Position numbers and translations under genes: made by a program. Source: Okeania sp. SIO2B3 (GTDB lineage: Bacteria > Cyanobacteriota > Cyanobacteriia > Cyanobacteriales > Microcoleaceae). Taken from it: DNA of 64,000 nt. Of the stretch, positions 27,722 through 36,659 are shown piece after piece. The notes beneath the pieces are model-generated. The model was given only the letters and a program-made list of their open reading frames with translations. It made no database searches and was not told the DNA's origin. Where the stretch lies: NCBI RefSeq assembly GCF_010672525.1, contig NZ_JAAHGH010000005.1, positions 434,672 through 498,671 on the forward strand, written 5' to 3'. Position 1 is the first letter of the stretch; each line of letters opens with the position of its first letter.

Positions 27722-28760
27722 TTTGTCTCGGCTAAAGTCAGGCTTTAAATATATACCTCACCTGACTTTTGACTGTAGAAAAAAGAAAAACCTCACCAAA
27801 TTTCCCAATATACTGCTCTACATATATAGATGTATAGAGAGTGCTGAGAATTTGTGATTAATTTTCTTCGATAGAGCTGAATATATCTCATTCTCACTCA
27901 AATTTTTTCTGGTTAAAAGTTGAGTTATCTCAGAATTTGAATGGCTGTGATTTATTGGTTTTCTCTGGATTACTTTCTGGGGATAATTGATTTTTTGTCT
28001 CGGCTAAAGTCAGGCTTTAAATATATACCTCACCTGACTTTTGACTGTAGAAAAAAGAAAAACCTCACCAAATTTCCCAATATACTGCTCTACATATATA
28101 GATGTATAGAGAGTGCTGAAAATTTGTGATTAATTTTCTTCGATAGAGCTGAATATATCTCATTCCCACTCAATTTTTTCTGGTTAAAAGTTGAGTGATC
28201 TCAGAATTTGAATGGTTGTGAGTTGTTGATTTTCTCTCGATTAATTTCTGAGGGTAATTGATTTTTTTACCTTGGTGAGAGTTAGGGTTTAAATATATAT
28301 TTCATCTGACTATTCAATGTAGAAAAAAGAAAAATCTCGCCAATTTTTCCAATATATATATAGATGTATAGAGAGTACTTAGATTTGGTAGTGAATTTTC
28401 TTTAGTGGAGTTAAAAGTATCTCATTCCCACTCAATTTTTTCTGGTTAAAAGTTGAGTTATCTCAGAATTTGAATGGCTGTGAGTTGTTGGTTTTCTCTA
28501 GATTACTTTCTGGGGGTAATTGATTTTTTTATCCCTCGATGAGAGTCATGGATTAAATGTATATATCTGACTGAAACTCTCCTCATCATATCTGTGAATA
28601 TCACTGTTTTTGACTTTAGAAAAATCTCGAAAAATTCAAAAATATACTGTTATCTATTATAGATAGATAGATGTATGGGAGATGGTTGGGCTTTGTTGTT
28701 GATTTTCTATAGATAAATTTCGGAGGGTAACTTATTTTTTTGTCTCAGTAAGAGTCATAG
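27722..28760. repeat. Four-unit non-coding tandem repeat, about 270 bp each
   Basis: Units start near 27722, 27992, 28264 and 28530. Shared blocks are 'tttgtctcggctaaagtcag', 'gactgtagaaaaaagaaaaa', 'atatagatgtatagagagtg', 'ctcattcccactcaattttt' and 'tctcagaatttgaatgg'. Units 1 and 2 are almost identical; units 3 and 4 are progressively diverged. Short frames in units 1 and 2 share a C-terminus only because of the repeat and have no start context. It is not a CRISPR array: the repeat is too long and there are no spacers. Confidence 0.85.
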
Positions 28761-28932
28761 ATAAAATATATAGCAGTCCCCATTACTGTATTAGATATAT
28801 CAAAAGCTAAAAACTCAGACAATGCCAGATTTTTCTTCCTTCTTACTTCTTCCTTCTTCCTTCTTCCTTCTTACTTCTTATTGAAAAGTTTTTGAGAAAT
28901 GGTATTATTTTGAGCAGCTTAAATTAAAGAAT

Positions 28933-30630
28933 ATGACTCAGACTAGATTTAATTGTTCAGAAAATTCCATTCACCAAGAACTTCTAAAATTTATACCTGC
29001 TGATGCTAAAGTTATTATCGAATTTGGCTGTGGTAATGGCACAATAGCTTCTCAATATAAACAGATTAATCCTCACTGTTATTATATTGGCATTGAATCT
29101 AATCCAGACTTTGCTAAAAATTCTGTCTTACAAGTAGATAAAATTTTAGTAGGAAATTTACAACAAAATATTTCTACTCTAAATATCCAACCAGAAACAG
29201 TAGACTGTCTGATTTATGGTTTAGATTTAATGGCGAGCGCTGACCCTACTACAGTTTTGAAATATCATCAAACTTGGTTAAAAAATGATGGTCAAGTTTT
29301 GGCTATTGTACAAAATGTACAGCATTGGCGCAGAATTTTTAATTTGCTTAAAGGTGGTTGGGAAAATTCGGAAATAATTCGTCATTGGTTTACTCTGGAA
29401 AGTCTCAAGTCATGTTTCGCTAACGCAGGTTTACAAGTATATGAAATACAAACTCGTGGTGAAAAAGGAGAGGAGTTTAAACAGTTTCTCCAAGTAACTG
29501 AAGTTCTGGTTAATGCTTTGGGTTTGGACTCAAAAAAGTTCGCTACTCAGACGGCTGCTGAATATTTCATTGCACGCGCCACTAAATCTCCTGTTTCTCC
29601 CCGGAGATTATTAATTCAAACGATAATTATGGACCCGAAAGTTTGTGGTACTGTCAGAGTTTTGGAACCAGACCGCTTTAGCGCTACTATTCCTGGGGTG
29701 AGAACTTTTTCTACTGCGAAAACTGCTGACTTAAATATAGGGTTGCCTCAAGAAGAAAAGGTGTTTATTTGGCAACGCACAATTTTAAATTATCCGTCTG
29801 ACTTTCATAAACTTAAGTCCTTGCTGAAAAAGGGTTATTTGATTGTGGCTGAAATTGATGATAATCCGTTACGTCGTCCTGAATATGCTGAAAATAATTA
29901 TCTTAGCTATCGTGGCTGTCACTGTGTACAAACTTCTACCCCATCCCTAGCTAATTTTTTACGTCAATATAACCCCAACGTTGTAGTTTTTCACAATCAA
30001 CTGGCTAGAATAGTACCCCTATATGAGCGCACACTTTCCCATAATAAATATCTTACCATATTTTTCGGAGCTGTCAACAGGGAAGCAGACTGGAAAGAAA
30101 TTATGCCGATAATCAATCAAGTATTGTCAGATTATCAAGATAAAATTAGCTTCAAAGTCATCCACGATAAGTTATTTTTTGAAAGTTTAAATACAGCCAA
30201 TAAAGAATTTTATCCATTTTGTAGTTATGATAAATATCTAGAAATTCTTGGTAGTTGTGACCTTAGTTTATTACCTTTAAATGACAACCCAATTAATCAA
30301 ATGAAATCCGACTTAAAATTTGTTGAATCTGCAGGTTATGGAGTAGCTGTACTAGCTAGTCCAATAGTTTATCAAGATTCAATTATTGATGATAAAACAG
30401 GTTTAATTTATCATTCTGTTTCAGATTTTGCTAGAAAATTTCGACAACTAATAACTGATGAAAATATCAGAAAAACAATAGCAATTAACGCTTATAATTG
30501 GGTTAAAAATAATCGTTTACTTTCTCAAAATTATCGTCAGCGCCGTGATTGGTATCTGCAAATGCGAGATGAATTACCACGTTTAAATGAAGAGTTAAAA
30601 AATCGCGTTCCAGAATTATTTGATTATTAA
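28933..30630 (+). CDS. Methyltransferase-glycosyltransferase fusion
   Basis: A 565-residue two-domain protein. The N-terminal 210 residues form a class I SAM methyltransferase (IIEFGCGNGTIASQYK at about 28-43 is the SAM loop; DCLIYGLDLMASADP follows as motif post-II). Residues about 230-565 resemble GT-B glycosyltransferases of the GT1/GT4 type (TIFFGAVNREADW, CDLSLLPLND, FVESAGYGVAVLASP), with the donor-site half best conserved. Such fusions occur in cyanobacterial polysaccharide clusters, where the two activities modify the same sugar chain. This gene opens the surface-glycan region. The ATG at 28933 has no obvious Shine-Dalgarno. It is cytosolic, since no membrane segment is seen. Confidence 0.82.
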   Translation: MTQTRFNCSENSIHQELLKFIPADAKVIIEFGCGNGTIASQYKQINPHCYYIGIESNPDFAKNSVLQVDKILVGNLQQNISTLNIQPETVDCLIYGLDLMASADPTTVLKYHQTWLKNDGQVLAIVQNVQHWRRIFNLLKGGWENSEIIRHWFTLESLKSCFANAGLQVYEIQTRGEKGEEFKQFLQVTEVLVNALGLDSKKFATQTAAEYFIARATKSPVSPRRLLIQTIIMDPKVCGTVRVLEPDRFSATIPGVRTFSTAKTADLNIGLPQEEKVFIWQRTILNYPSDFHKLKSLLKKGYLIVAEIDDNPLRRPEYAENNYLSYRGCHCVQTSTPSLANFLRQYNPNVVVFHNQLARIVPLYERTLSHNKYLTIFFGAVNREADWKEIMPIINQVLSDYQDKISFKVIHDKLFFESLNTANKEFYPFCSYDKYLEILGSCDLSLLPLNDNPINQMKSDLKFVESAGYGVAVLASPIVYQDSIIDDKTGLIYHSVSDFARKFRQLITDENIRKTIAINAYNWVKNNRLLSQNYRQRRDWYLQMRDELPRLNEELKNRVPELFDY

Positions 30631-30724
30631 AAACTTGAAGTATCCTTTTTGAAGGAGCCAGGAGACAGAAGACAGTAAACAGAATAAAGAATCGAAAGTA
30701 AGTACAGTTTCTATTTCTAACTAA

Positions 30725-30949
30725 TTAGGGTTTGCGCTTCACTAGTCTAATGGTGATGATAGGCAACAGGCAACAGCTCCGAAAGGCAACAGTTTAGACT
30801 ATCTGCTACGGCCAAATTTTCGGCATTGTCAGGGGAAAAATATTAGCATTTTGAGACAAATTGAGCCAAAAACCTTGGACTTTTTCATAAATATTTAACC
30901 CTGGAAGTCTTGACAGGTATTGATTACAATTTTATTCAGCAAACCCTAA
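30725..30949. mobile_element. R1 element, copy d
   Basis: Ends TTAGGGTTTGCGC and TTCAGCAAACCCTAA are intact. The interior differs from copies a and b (no heptamer array) but keeps 'ctggaagtcttgacagg'-type AT-rich flanks. It carries a GGCAACA/GGCAACAG tract at 30762-30795. Confidence 0.7.
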
Positions 30950-31071
30950 TTAGACATCCCCTCCAAAATAGGGAATAGGTTATAAGGAGAAATAATTGAT
31001 AATTTATGAATATGAATTGATTTGATTTTTGATTTTTACCGAATAATGAATAATTAATAATTAAATAATTC

Positions 31072-31303
31072 GTAAGCATTTCCTGCGGAATGCTGCGCAA
31101 ACAGCTATTAGCAGTCAGCTCTCAGCAATAAGAGTCTGCTTTTAAGGACATAGTTTAAATGAATATAGACTTTAACGACTTTTGTAGTAAGATTAATTCT
31201 AGCTCAATTAATACAGCTTTAAAGCCACATCAAAAGCAATAGCTGATAGCTGATAACTGATAGCTGACGGCTGTTTGCGCAGCATTCCGTAGGAAATGCT
31301 TAC
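31072..31303. mobile_element. R3 element, copy d (best preserved)
   Basis: The left end GTAAGCATTTCCTGCGGAAT and right end ATTCCGTAGGAAATGCTTAC are long inverted repeats. They extend inward through 'gctgcgcaaacagct' and 'agctgacggctgtttgcgc', about 45 bp in all. CTGATAG heptamers lie at 31240-31265. The interior is AT-rich without a gene. Confidence 0.85.
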
Positions 31304-31304
31304 A

Positions 31305-31530
31305 ATAATTCGCGCCTTGAAGCCGACCCTTTTAAAGGGAAAAAAAGCGGTCGTTTGCTTCGCAACGCTGACGCGAAACGCGACAGCGGAACGGAGTTCT
31401 CTCTTCGTAGCTTCCCGCAGGGTGGGATGGCTCCGAAACCTGCGCCATATCCAATCGACCAAGAAAAGAAATAATATTTCCTTATATTCAATTCCGTAAC
31501 GGTTAAAACCTGAGGTAATTATCAATTATC
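31305..31530. repeat. R6 dispersed repeat, copy a
   Basis: Contains 'aattcgcgccttgaagccga', a GC-rich middle, 'aatcgaccaagaaaag' and 'aattccgtaacggttaaaac'. The same blocks occur inverted at 43337-43490 and in part at 45103-45238. Confidence 0.75.
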
Positions 31531-32560
31531 CATTAATGAACAGATGTCTATTAGAACTCTCTAGAAAATAGGGAATAGGGAGTAGGAAGTAGGGGGAAAT
31601 AATTTTTGATTTATCTACGATAATTGATTTTATTTCTGATTATTGGAGATGTTTATTAAATACCATAAAATATAAGATTTAGTTGAGATATTATATCAAG
31701 CCTATCAAGTCCGGTAGCATCGGTATTGTAAAGTCAGGGTAAAGAAGAAGGAAGAAGGTTTAAAAGTTGCAAAAAACTTAAATTTCCTGTATATGTTCAC
31801 CCTGGTATTTACACAAACTATAAAGTGCGGACATGATATTAAACCTATAGCAATCCGCGCATTGGTTGTGACAATTTTTATAATAGTTAATTTGAACTGA
31901 AAACCTTGAAAATTCTGTACATAGTCAATCCGACGGCTCCCCTATCACCAAAATATTAAAAGTTAAATAGGATTGCTATATTTATACTCCTACAGATAAG
32001 CAAACTAAATTAATTTATGCTATAGAATTAAATACAGCAATTGTCACAAGTATAATTGTCTAAATTATGTTAGTTATCAAAAAAACTAACATATTTTATT
32101 AGTCTATGGTTTCCTAAAAAAATTAAATTATTAAAAATATAATATTCTAGAATTATTTAACAGACAAAAAAATTGACCTATGATTTTTGAATAAGTAGTT
32201 GAGCTGCTAAAAAAGTTAGTATTAGTAGATTTTCCGGCAGTCCTGCAACCGTAATGGTATTGATTGAACTTGAGACAAATTACCTAATGATGTAAGCTGT
32301 TATTACCTCAGATCCAATTATAAAGAAAGAGGATGTATTTCGGTTTCTTTCCTACTCCCTACTCACAGTTTTTTTCACTCCAGGTCTCCCCTACTCCCCT
32401 ACTTCCCTACTCCCCTACTCCCTACTCCCTACTCCCTACTCTCTGTTTCTTAATCTATAGCGCTACAAAAATTGGTTAGGACATTTTTCAATCCTAAAAC
32501 CCTTTTACAGTTTGCTATTCCCTATTCCCTATTCCCTAGCGCTACGCGCTATAAATAAAA

Positions 32561-33658
32561 ATGCGAATATTATTTACAATTGCTCATTTTTTTAACCCTG
32601 AAGGTAGCGGAAAACATGGTTCTTTACGCAAAGACCCGCAAACACGACGCATAGCATTAACAACCTGTTTAACTGCATTGCGTGCCTTATATGCTAAATC
32701 TCAGTACATAATTGATATTAGTAGATATCAAGCAACTCCAGCCAATCAAAATCATGGCCATGATATTGATATTATTGTTTGTACGACTAAAGGTTTTCAT
32801 TTATTATCTCAAATTCCTTTGTCCTCAGATTTTCTGATGCACCACAGCACTAACGTAGAACCTATGTTACTAGGTTTTGAATGTCAGGCAGTAATGAAAT
32901 CATGTCTTGGGAAATATGATTATTATTGTTACTTAGAAGATGATTTAATACTGCACGATCCATGGCTATTTGTGAAATTAAATTGGTTTAATCACCACAC
33001 AGGAAATGGTAATTTACTTCAACCAAATCGTTATGAAATTTCTCCTTTAGGAGCTGTTCCCAAAGCTTATATAGATGGAGATTTAAAACCAGAAATAACA
33101 GCTAAATTTCAAAATATTCGAGAGCAATATCAGCTTAAAGGAAAAATTATGGAAAAAGTTATTGCCTTTAATAGAACTCTTAATCCTCACTCTGGTTGCT
33201 ATTTTTTGAATGCCGAACAGATGAAAAAATGGGCTAGTAAACCTTATTTTTTAGACCGAGATACCAGCTTTATTGGTCCGTTAGAAAGTGCTGCTACATT
33301 AGGAATTATGCGGACTTTTAAAATTTATAAACCTGCTGCTGCTGATGCAAGTTTTCTAGAAATTCAGCATTTTGGCACTACATTTTTGAGTTTAATTGAT
33401 AACCAAATAACATTGCTTCAAGAACAAGCTCCGGTTAACGAAAAAACTCAGATTAAAGGTACAAATCAAGTAGAAAAAGAAGTCAAAACAGAAACTATAG
33501 CAGGGAACAAGGAACAGCGGTGCGACCCCGCGTCGGCGACAGACGCAAGCGGTCAGACCCCGGCGAGGTTTCGGAGCCATGGGAATGCTGACCAAGAGAG
33601 GGAACACGCACCAACAGAGGCAACAGGGAATAGTGGCAAAAGCTTTTATCTGTCTTAG
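32561..33658 (+). CDS. Glycosyltransferase-like protein with repeat-derived C-terminus
   Basis: A 365-residue protein. The first 310 residues look like a nucleotide-sugar enzyme: MRILFTIAHFFNPEGSGKHG at the start, YYCYLEDDLILHDPWLFVKL with an acidic EDD pair in the metal-binding position, a SGCYFLNAEQMKKW acceptor-side region, and a GPLESAATLGI helix. The exact family is not certain; a GT-A-type fold is most likely. From about residue 320 the sequence NKEQRCDPASATDASGQTP and on to the end is translated from an R7 GC-rich repeat (33500-33625). The natural C-terminus has therefore been replaced or extended by about 45 repeat-encoded residues. Its place in the glycan region supports a sugar-transfer role. 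Confidence 0.7.
   Translation: MRILFTIAHFFNPEGSGKHGSLRKDPQTRRIALTTCLTALRALYAKSQYIIDISRYQATPANQNHGHDIDIIVCTTKGFHLLSQIPLSSDFLMHHSTNVEPMLLGFECQAVMKSCLGKYDYYCYLEDDLILHDPWLFVKLNWFNHHTGNGNLLQPNRYEISPLGAVPKAYIDGDLKPEITAKFQNIREQYQLKGKIMEKVIAFNRTLNPHSGCYFLNAEQMKKWASKPYFLDRDTSFIGPLESAATLGIMRTFKIYKPAAADASFLEIQHFGTTFLSLIDNQITLLQEQAPVNEKTQIKGTNQVEKEVKTETIAGNKEQRCDPASATDASGQTPARFRSHGNADQEREHAPTEATGNSGKSFYLS
33500..33625. repeat. R7 repeat, copy b, inside a coding region
   Basis: GCGGTGCGACCCCGCGTCGG and GCTGACCAAGAGAGGGAAC match the 32-bp and 19-bp units of 16822-16994. Here only about one and a half of each are present, and they are read as protein by the gene at 32561-33658. Confidence 0.8.
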
Positions 33659-33918
33659 GTTCATCATCAACATAATACCAAGCGTGAAAAAAGAATGCTA
33701 CAAAAAGGTAGACCCTGATCAGATATGCTTAAAAATAGCTAGTCTAGTTCATTTTAGATAGTTATTTATATCGTTTTCCCATTTTTTAAAATATTTATCC
33801 CTTCTTCCTTATTCCCTCTTCCTTCTTTCGTACGGACTATGCAACGTCCCTACCATTTGTAACAAACATTTATCACGCTTGGTATAAGTCAAACACCAAC
33901 TCGTTCCTTGCTATAATC

Positions 33919-33959
33919 CAAAAAAAAATGAGGAGTGATTAAAAATAAATCACAACCTC
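33919..33959 (-). terminator. Rho-independent terminator, minus strand
   Basis: On the minus strand GAGGTTGTGATT pairs with AATCACTCCTC around a short A/T loop, followed by nine T residues. It can end transcripts from the RTX gene or from the guide-RNA-like region beside it. Confidence 0.7.
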
Positions 33960-34275
33960 TTGACATCCTCCCGACGTTGAGCTTATGCGACAACGCGGGA
34001 TTCCCTAAAATCACTTATAGGGACTTTCTGCTTCCTCTTGACAGAGGAGCTGCGCTAACATAGCACCTGCCTCCGAGGTCTTTCCCTCTTTTTGGTCTTA
34101 CGGTCGCTCCACAGACTGACACTGCTAGCCCAGCAGCCTTAGTTTAGCTAATATAGCACACTACTGGAAAAACCGCAACATTTATTAGTTTTCATCCCGA
34201 CGCTCCCCTTTTGTTCCCCCCGATGATGCGGGGGGCGAGGGGGAATGGAGAGCGCGGGTCTTCAAGCAACGTTGA
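33950..34275 (-). ncRNA. Solo TnpB-type element end with guide (omega) RNA-like sequence
   Basis: The text from CCTCTTGACATCCTCCCG through GGGACTTTCTGCTTCCTC to 'agcacactactgg' closely resembles the non-coding 3' region that follows tnpB in many cyanobacterial IS200/IS605 elements. GC-rich hairpins follow (CCCCCCG...CGGGGGG at 34217-34235; CCCGACGCTCCCC against GGAGAGCGCGGG at 34197-34258). No tnpB is attached. A 30-bp insert (GGAGCTGCGCTAACA to CCTGCCTCCG, 34047-34078) interrupts it. Identity as an omega RNA rests on recognition of this conserved text and is not proved. Confidence 0.5.
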
Positions 34276-34307
34276 GATAATTTTGCTTAATATACTAATA
34301 GATAATA

Positions 34308-36323
34308 TTAGATAATAAAGATGTCAGCTTGAAGTAGGTTAGGAGTACCATTGAGACGAGCAATAGTAACAATAGGATTACTATCATCATTTTCTAGATT
34401 ACCGTTAGGATCGTACTTTAACAGACCTGAACCAGCTAGTTCCGGATCATCTGATGTGTCATTTGGATCAGTTTGTGGGTTTCGTTCATAGATAATAGTA
34501 GGACCGCTAGTTCGAGCAAAGCTATCTTCATAGTTATCACCTACACCAACGGCAACAAAATCATTAATGCCAATAATTTGGTTTTTGCTGGAATTTTCCA
34601 AACTAAATCCATTCAAGTCTAGAAGTATCCGGTCATCAGAAGGATCGAAATCTACGATAACACTATTGTCAGTGACATTCTCCTCAACGTCAAAATAAGC
34701 AAAGCTATCGTTACCTTGACCACCAATTAAGGAGTCTCCTGTACCATCAAGGCCAGCTGCAATATAGTCGTCACCAGCACCACCAAGAATAGTATCAGTT
34801 CCTCCACGGCCAAATATAACATCATCCCCTGCACCAGCACTAATACTATCTCCTAATGAGTCATCTGCAGTACCACCCACAATGGAATCATCACCTGCTC
34901 CAGTAATTAAGATATCAGCTCCATCTCCACCACTTAAAGTATTACTACCTTGAGTATCTTCTATTAAGAATGGTGCTGTACCTCCACCCTGAAATGCTAT
35001 GATTGTATCGTTACCTTGTGTATTCCCAATTAACTGATCGTTTGTTCCACCAAACTGAATAAAGTCATTGCCTGTACCACCATCAAAGAAGTTTGCCACA
35101 CCAGGGTTGGTACTACCCAAAAGGATATCATTACCTGAACTACCAATCAGAGTAACTTCAATACTACCACCACCCGAAGCATCGGTACTGATACTTGTAG
35201 CATCTATGGTATCGTTACCCTCGCCCCCATCCACACGACTAAAGATACCACTGAGACAATCATTTCCCAGACCGCCAATCATAGTATCTGACAAAAAGCC
35301 TGATGCTATAGTATCATCACCGGCACCACCATCTAATCTGTTTTGGCCAGAAAAACCGGGAATGGTAACCTCTATACCATTAGTACTAAATTTATCGTCG
35401 TTTTCTTCAAGCAAACCAGTGATAATGAAGTCATTACCTCCACCACCAACCAAGGTATCTCTGGAAGCTTGACCTCTGATAGTATCGTTGCCAGCTCCAC
35501 CATCTAAAGAATTTCTACCATCACCAAAAGACCCTACAGCACCTTGGATAAAGTCACTACCTTCACCACCTAGTAGAGTAGACCTCTCTATTGCAGTTAA
35601 AGCTATAGCTGTGCTACTAATAGGAGTTCCTACAGTTTCCTGATTTAGCTGAACTATTGTGTCATTGCCATTATCTCCACTTATACGGACTTGGCTACCC
35701 AAAGAATATAATGAGTCATTATCTTTACCACCGTAGATAGTATCGCGATCGCCAAAAGCAACAACTAAATCTTCTTGTCGGTTTGCAGAAATAAAGCTTT
35801 GGCCTTGACCTGTGTCACCTGTAAATGTAGGTAAGGTGTCAAAATCAAGTGCCTCTACTACTTCCGGAGTAAAAACACTAATAGTGTCATTGTCCCTGCC
35901 ACCATAAAGACTATCTCTTGTGCCTATCAGTAGGATATCATTACCTTGATTGGCAGAGTACCAGTTATCTCCAATCAGACCACGGAGAAAGTCATCTCCC
36001 TGACCTCCATAAAGGCTAGTACGGGAAACAGCGACTAAGGTATCATTGTCTGCATCTCCAAATCCAAAACCAGCTGCAGCTTGGAATTCCAGGGAGTCAC
36101 TCCCCGCCCCACCTTCGAGAGTATCAGGTTGACCAGAGTTGTTAACACCAGAAGGACCCCTGGATACCAGTACATCGTTTCCTGCTCCACCTCTAGCTAG
36201 ACTGCCACCCAAGGTAGAAGTAAATAGAGTGTCGTCTCCACCAATACCATTAATTGTATCAGGCGCTATATTTCCAGAATCCTCCTGATCGAAGCGATCG
36301 TCTCCATCAGTTAGTGTTACCAT
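34308..36323 (-). CDS. RTX (hemolysin-type calcium-binding) repeat protein
   Basis: A 671-residue protein made almost wholly of RTX nonapeptide repeats of the form GGxGxDxLx, for example GGAGNDVLVS, GGQGDDFLRG, GGEGSDFIQG and GGAGDDYIAAG. Calcium binds the turns of the parallel beta-roll outside the cell. There is no signal peptide, as expected for type I secretion, and the C-terminal 120 residues (DFDPSDDRILLDLNGFSLEN and on) resemble the common RTX C-terminal region that holds the secretion signal. No protease, lipase or other catalytic domain is visible, so a structural role in sheath or S-layer, gliding or adhesion is more likely. GAGGAG precedes the ATG at 36323. No secretion ABC/HlyD genes are adjacent. 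Confidence 0.92.
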   Translation of the reverse strand: MVTLTDGDDRFDQEDSGNIAPDTINGIGGDDTLFTSTLGGSLARGGAGNDVLVSRGPSGVNNSGQPDTLEGGAGSDSLEFQAAAGFGFGDADNDTLVAVSRTSLYGGQGDDFLRGLIGDNWYSANQGNDILLIGTRDSLYGGRDNDTISVFTPEVVEALDFDTLPTFTGDTGQGQSFISANRQEDLVVAFGDRDTIYGGKDNDSLYSLGSQVRISGDNGNDTIVQLNQETVGTPISSTAIALTAIERSTLLGGEGSDFIQGAVGSFGDGRNSLDGGAGNDTIRGQASRDTLVGGGGNDFIITGLLEENDDKFSTNGIEVTIPGFSGQNRLDGGAGDDTIASGFLSDTMIGGLGNDCLSGIFSRVDGGEGNDTIDATSISTDASGGGSIEVTLIGSSGNDILLGSTNPGVANFFDGGTGNDFIQFGGTNDQLIGNTQGNDTIIAFQGGGTAPFLIEDTQGSNTLSGGDGADILITGAGDDSIVGGTADDSLGDSISAGAGDDVIFGRGGTDTILGGAGDDYIAAGLDGTGDSLIGGQGNDSFAYFDVEENVTDNSVIVDFDPSDDRILLDLNGFSLENSSKNQIIGINDFVAVGVGDNYEDSFARTSGPTIIYERNPQTDPNDTSDDPELAGSGLLKYDPNGNLENDDSNPIVTIARLNGTPNLLQADIFII

Positions 36324-36659
36324 ACCGTTTCACTCCTCTACATCGTTTATATCTAAGAATATGGACAATTGTTTGGTTTGACTAAACTACTAACAAACAC
36401 CAGTAATTTTATATTCGGCTGTAGTTTAACCTGTTTATCTGGAATAAGTCTAGCCTTTTAACTACAAAAATTATCAGCCAAAATTTGGCCTGCTATGTGC
36501 CTGTGGGTTTACCATTATTGACTTTTAAGTACAATCTAGTATTTATACTAAGGCAGCATATTTTTAATGATTGATTATAGTCTTAACATTACCGGAGGAC
36601 GTGGATAGTTGATTTTAGGTTCCCATTATAGTATGGTTATGGTTAATTTTTATACATAT

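Larger units (their letters stand above)
30631..32560. other. 1.9-kb intergenic region built of repeats
   Basis: R1 (30725-30949), R3 (31072-31303) and R6 (31305-31530) elements lie next to each other. Further right are GGAAGAA heptamers (31746-31760), a 'gacatgatat' word, and CTACTCC and TATTCCC heptamers (32385-32535). No gene is seen; frames at 31208-31525 cross R3/R6 sequence. Confidence 0.7.
33659..34307. other. Intergenic region with dispersed repeat, terminator and TnpB-type end
   Basis: The left part has 'ataataccaagcgtgaaaaa' (33678-33697) and its partner 'cacgcttggtata' (33873-33886), an inverted pair of a dispersed element, with GGAAGAA-type sequence between. The right part holds the features below. 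Confidence 0.6.

Noticed and set aside
27648-28129. Two short plus-strand frames with an identical C-terminus (LKSGFKYIPHLTFDCRKKK)
   Set aside because: The identity is due to the 270-bp tandem repeat. N-termini differ, there is no ribosome site, and the diverged units 3 and 4 do not keep the frame.
27722-28760. CRISPR array
   Set aside because: Period about 270 bp, no short direct repeats with unique spacers, and no cas genes in the window.
31208-31525. Reading frames on both strands between the two glycosyltransferase-like genes
   Set aside because: They lie over R3 and R6 elements, and the same peptides would recur at other copies.
35068-35472. Plus-strand frame rich in Pro and Ser
   Set aside because: Antisense of the RTX repeat gene, whose GGxGxD motifs explain its composition.
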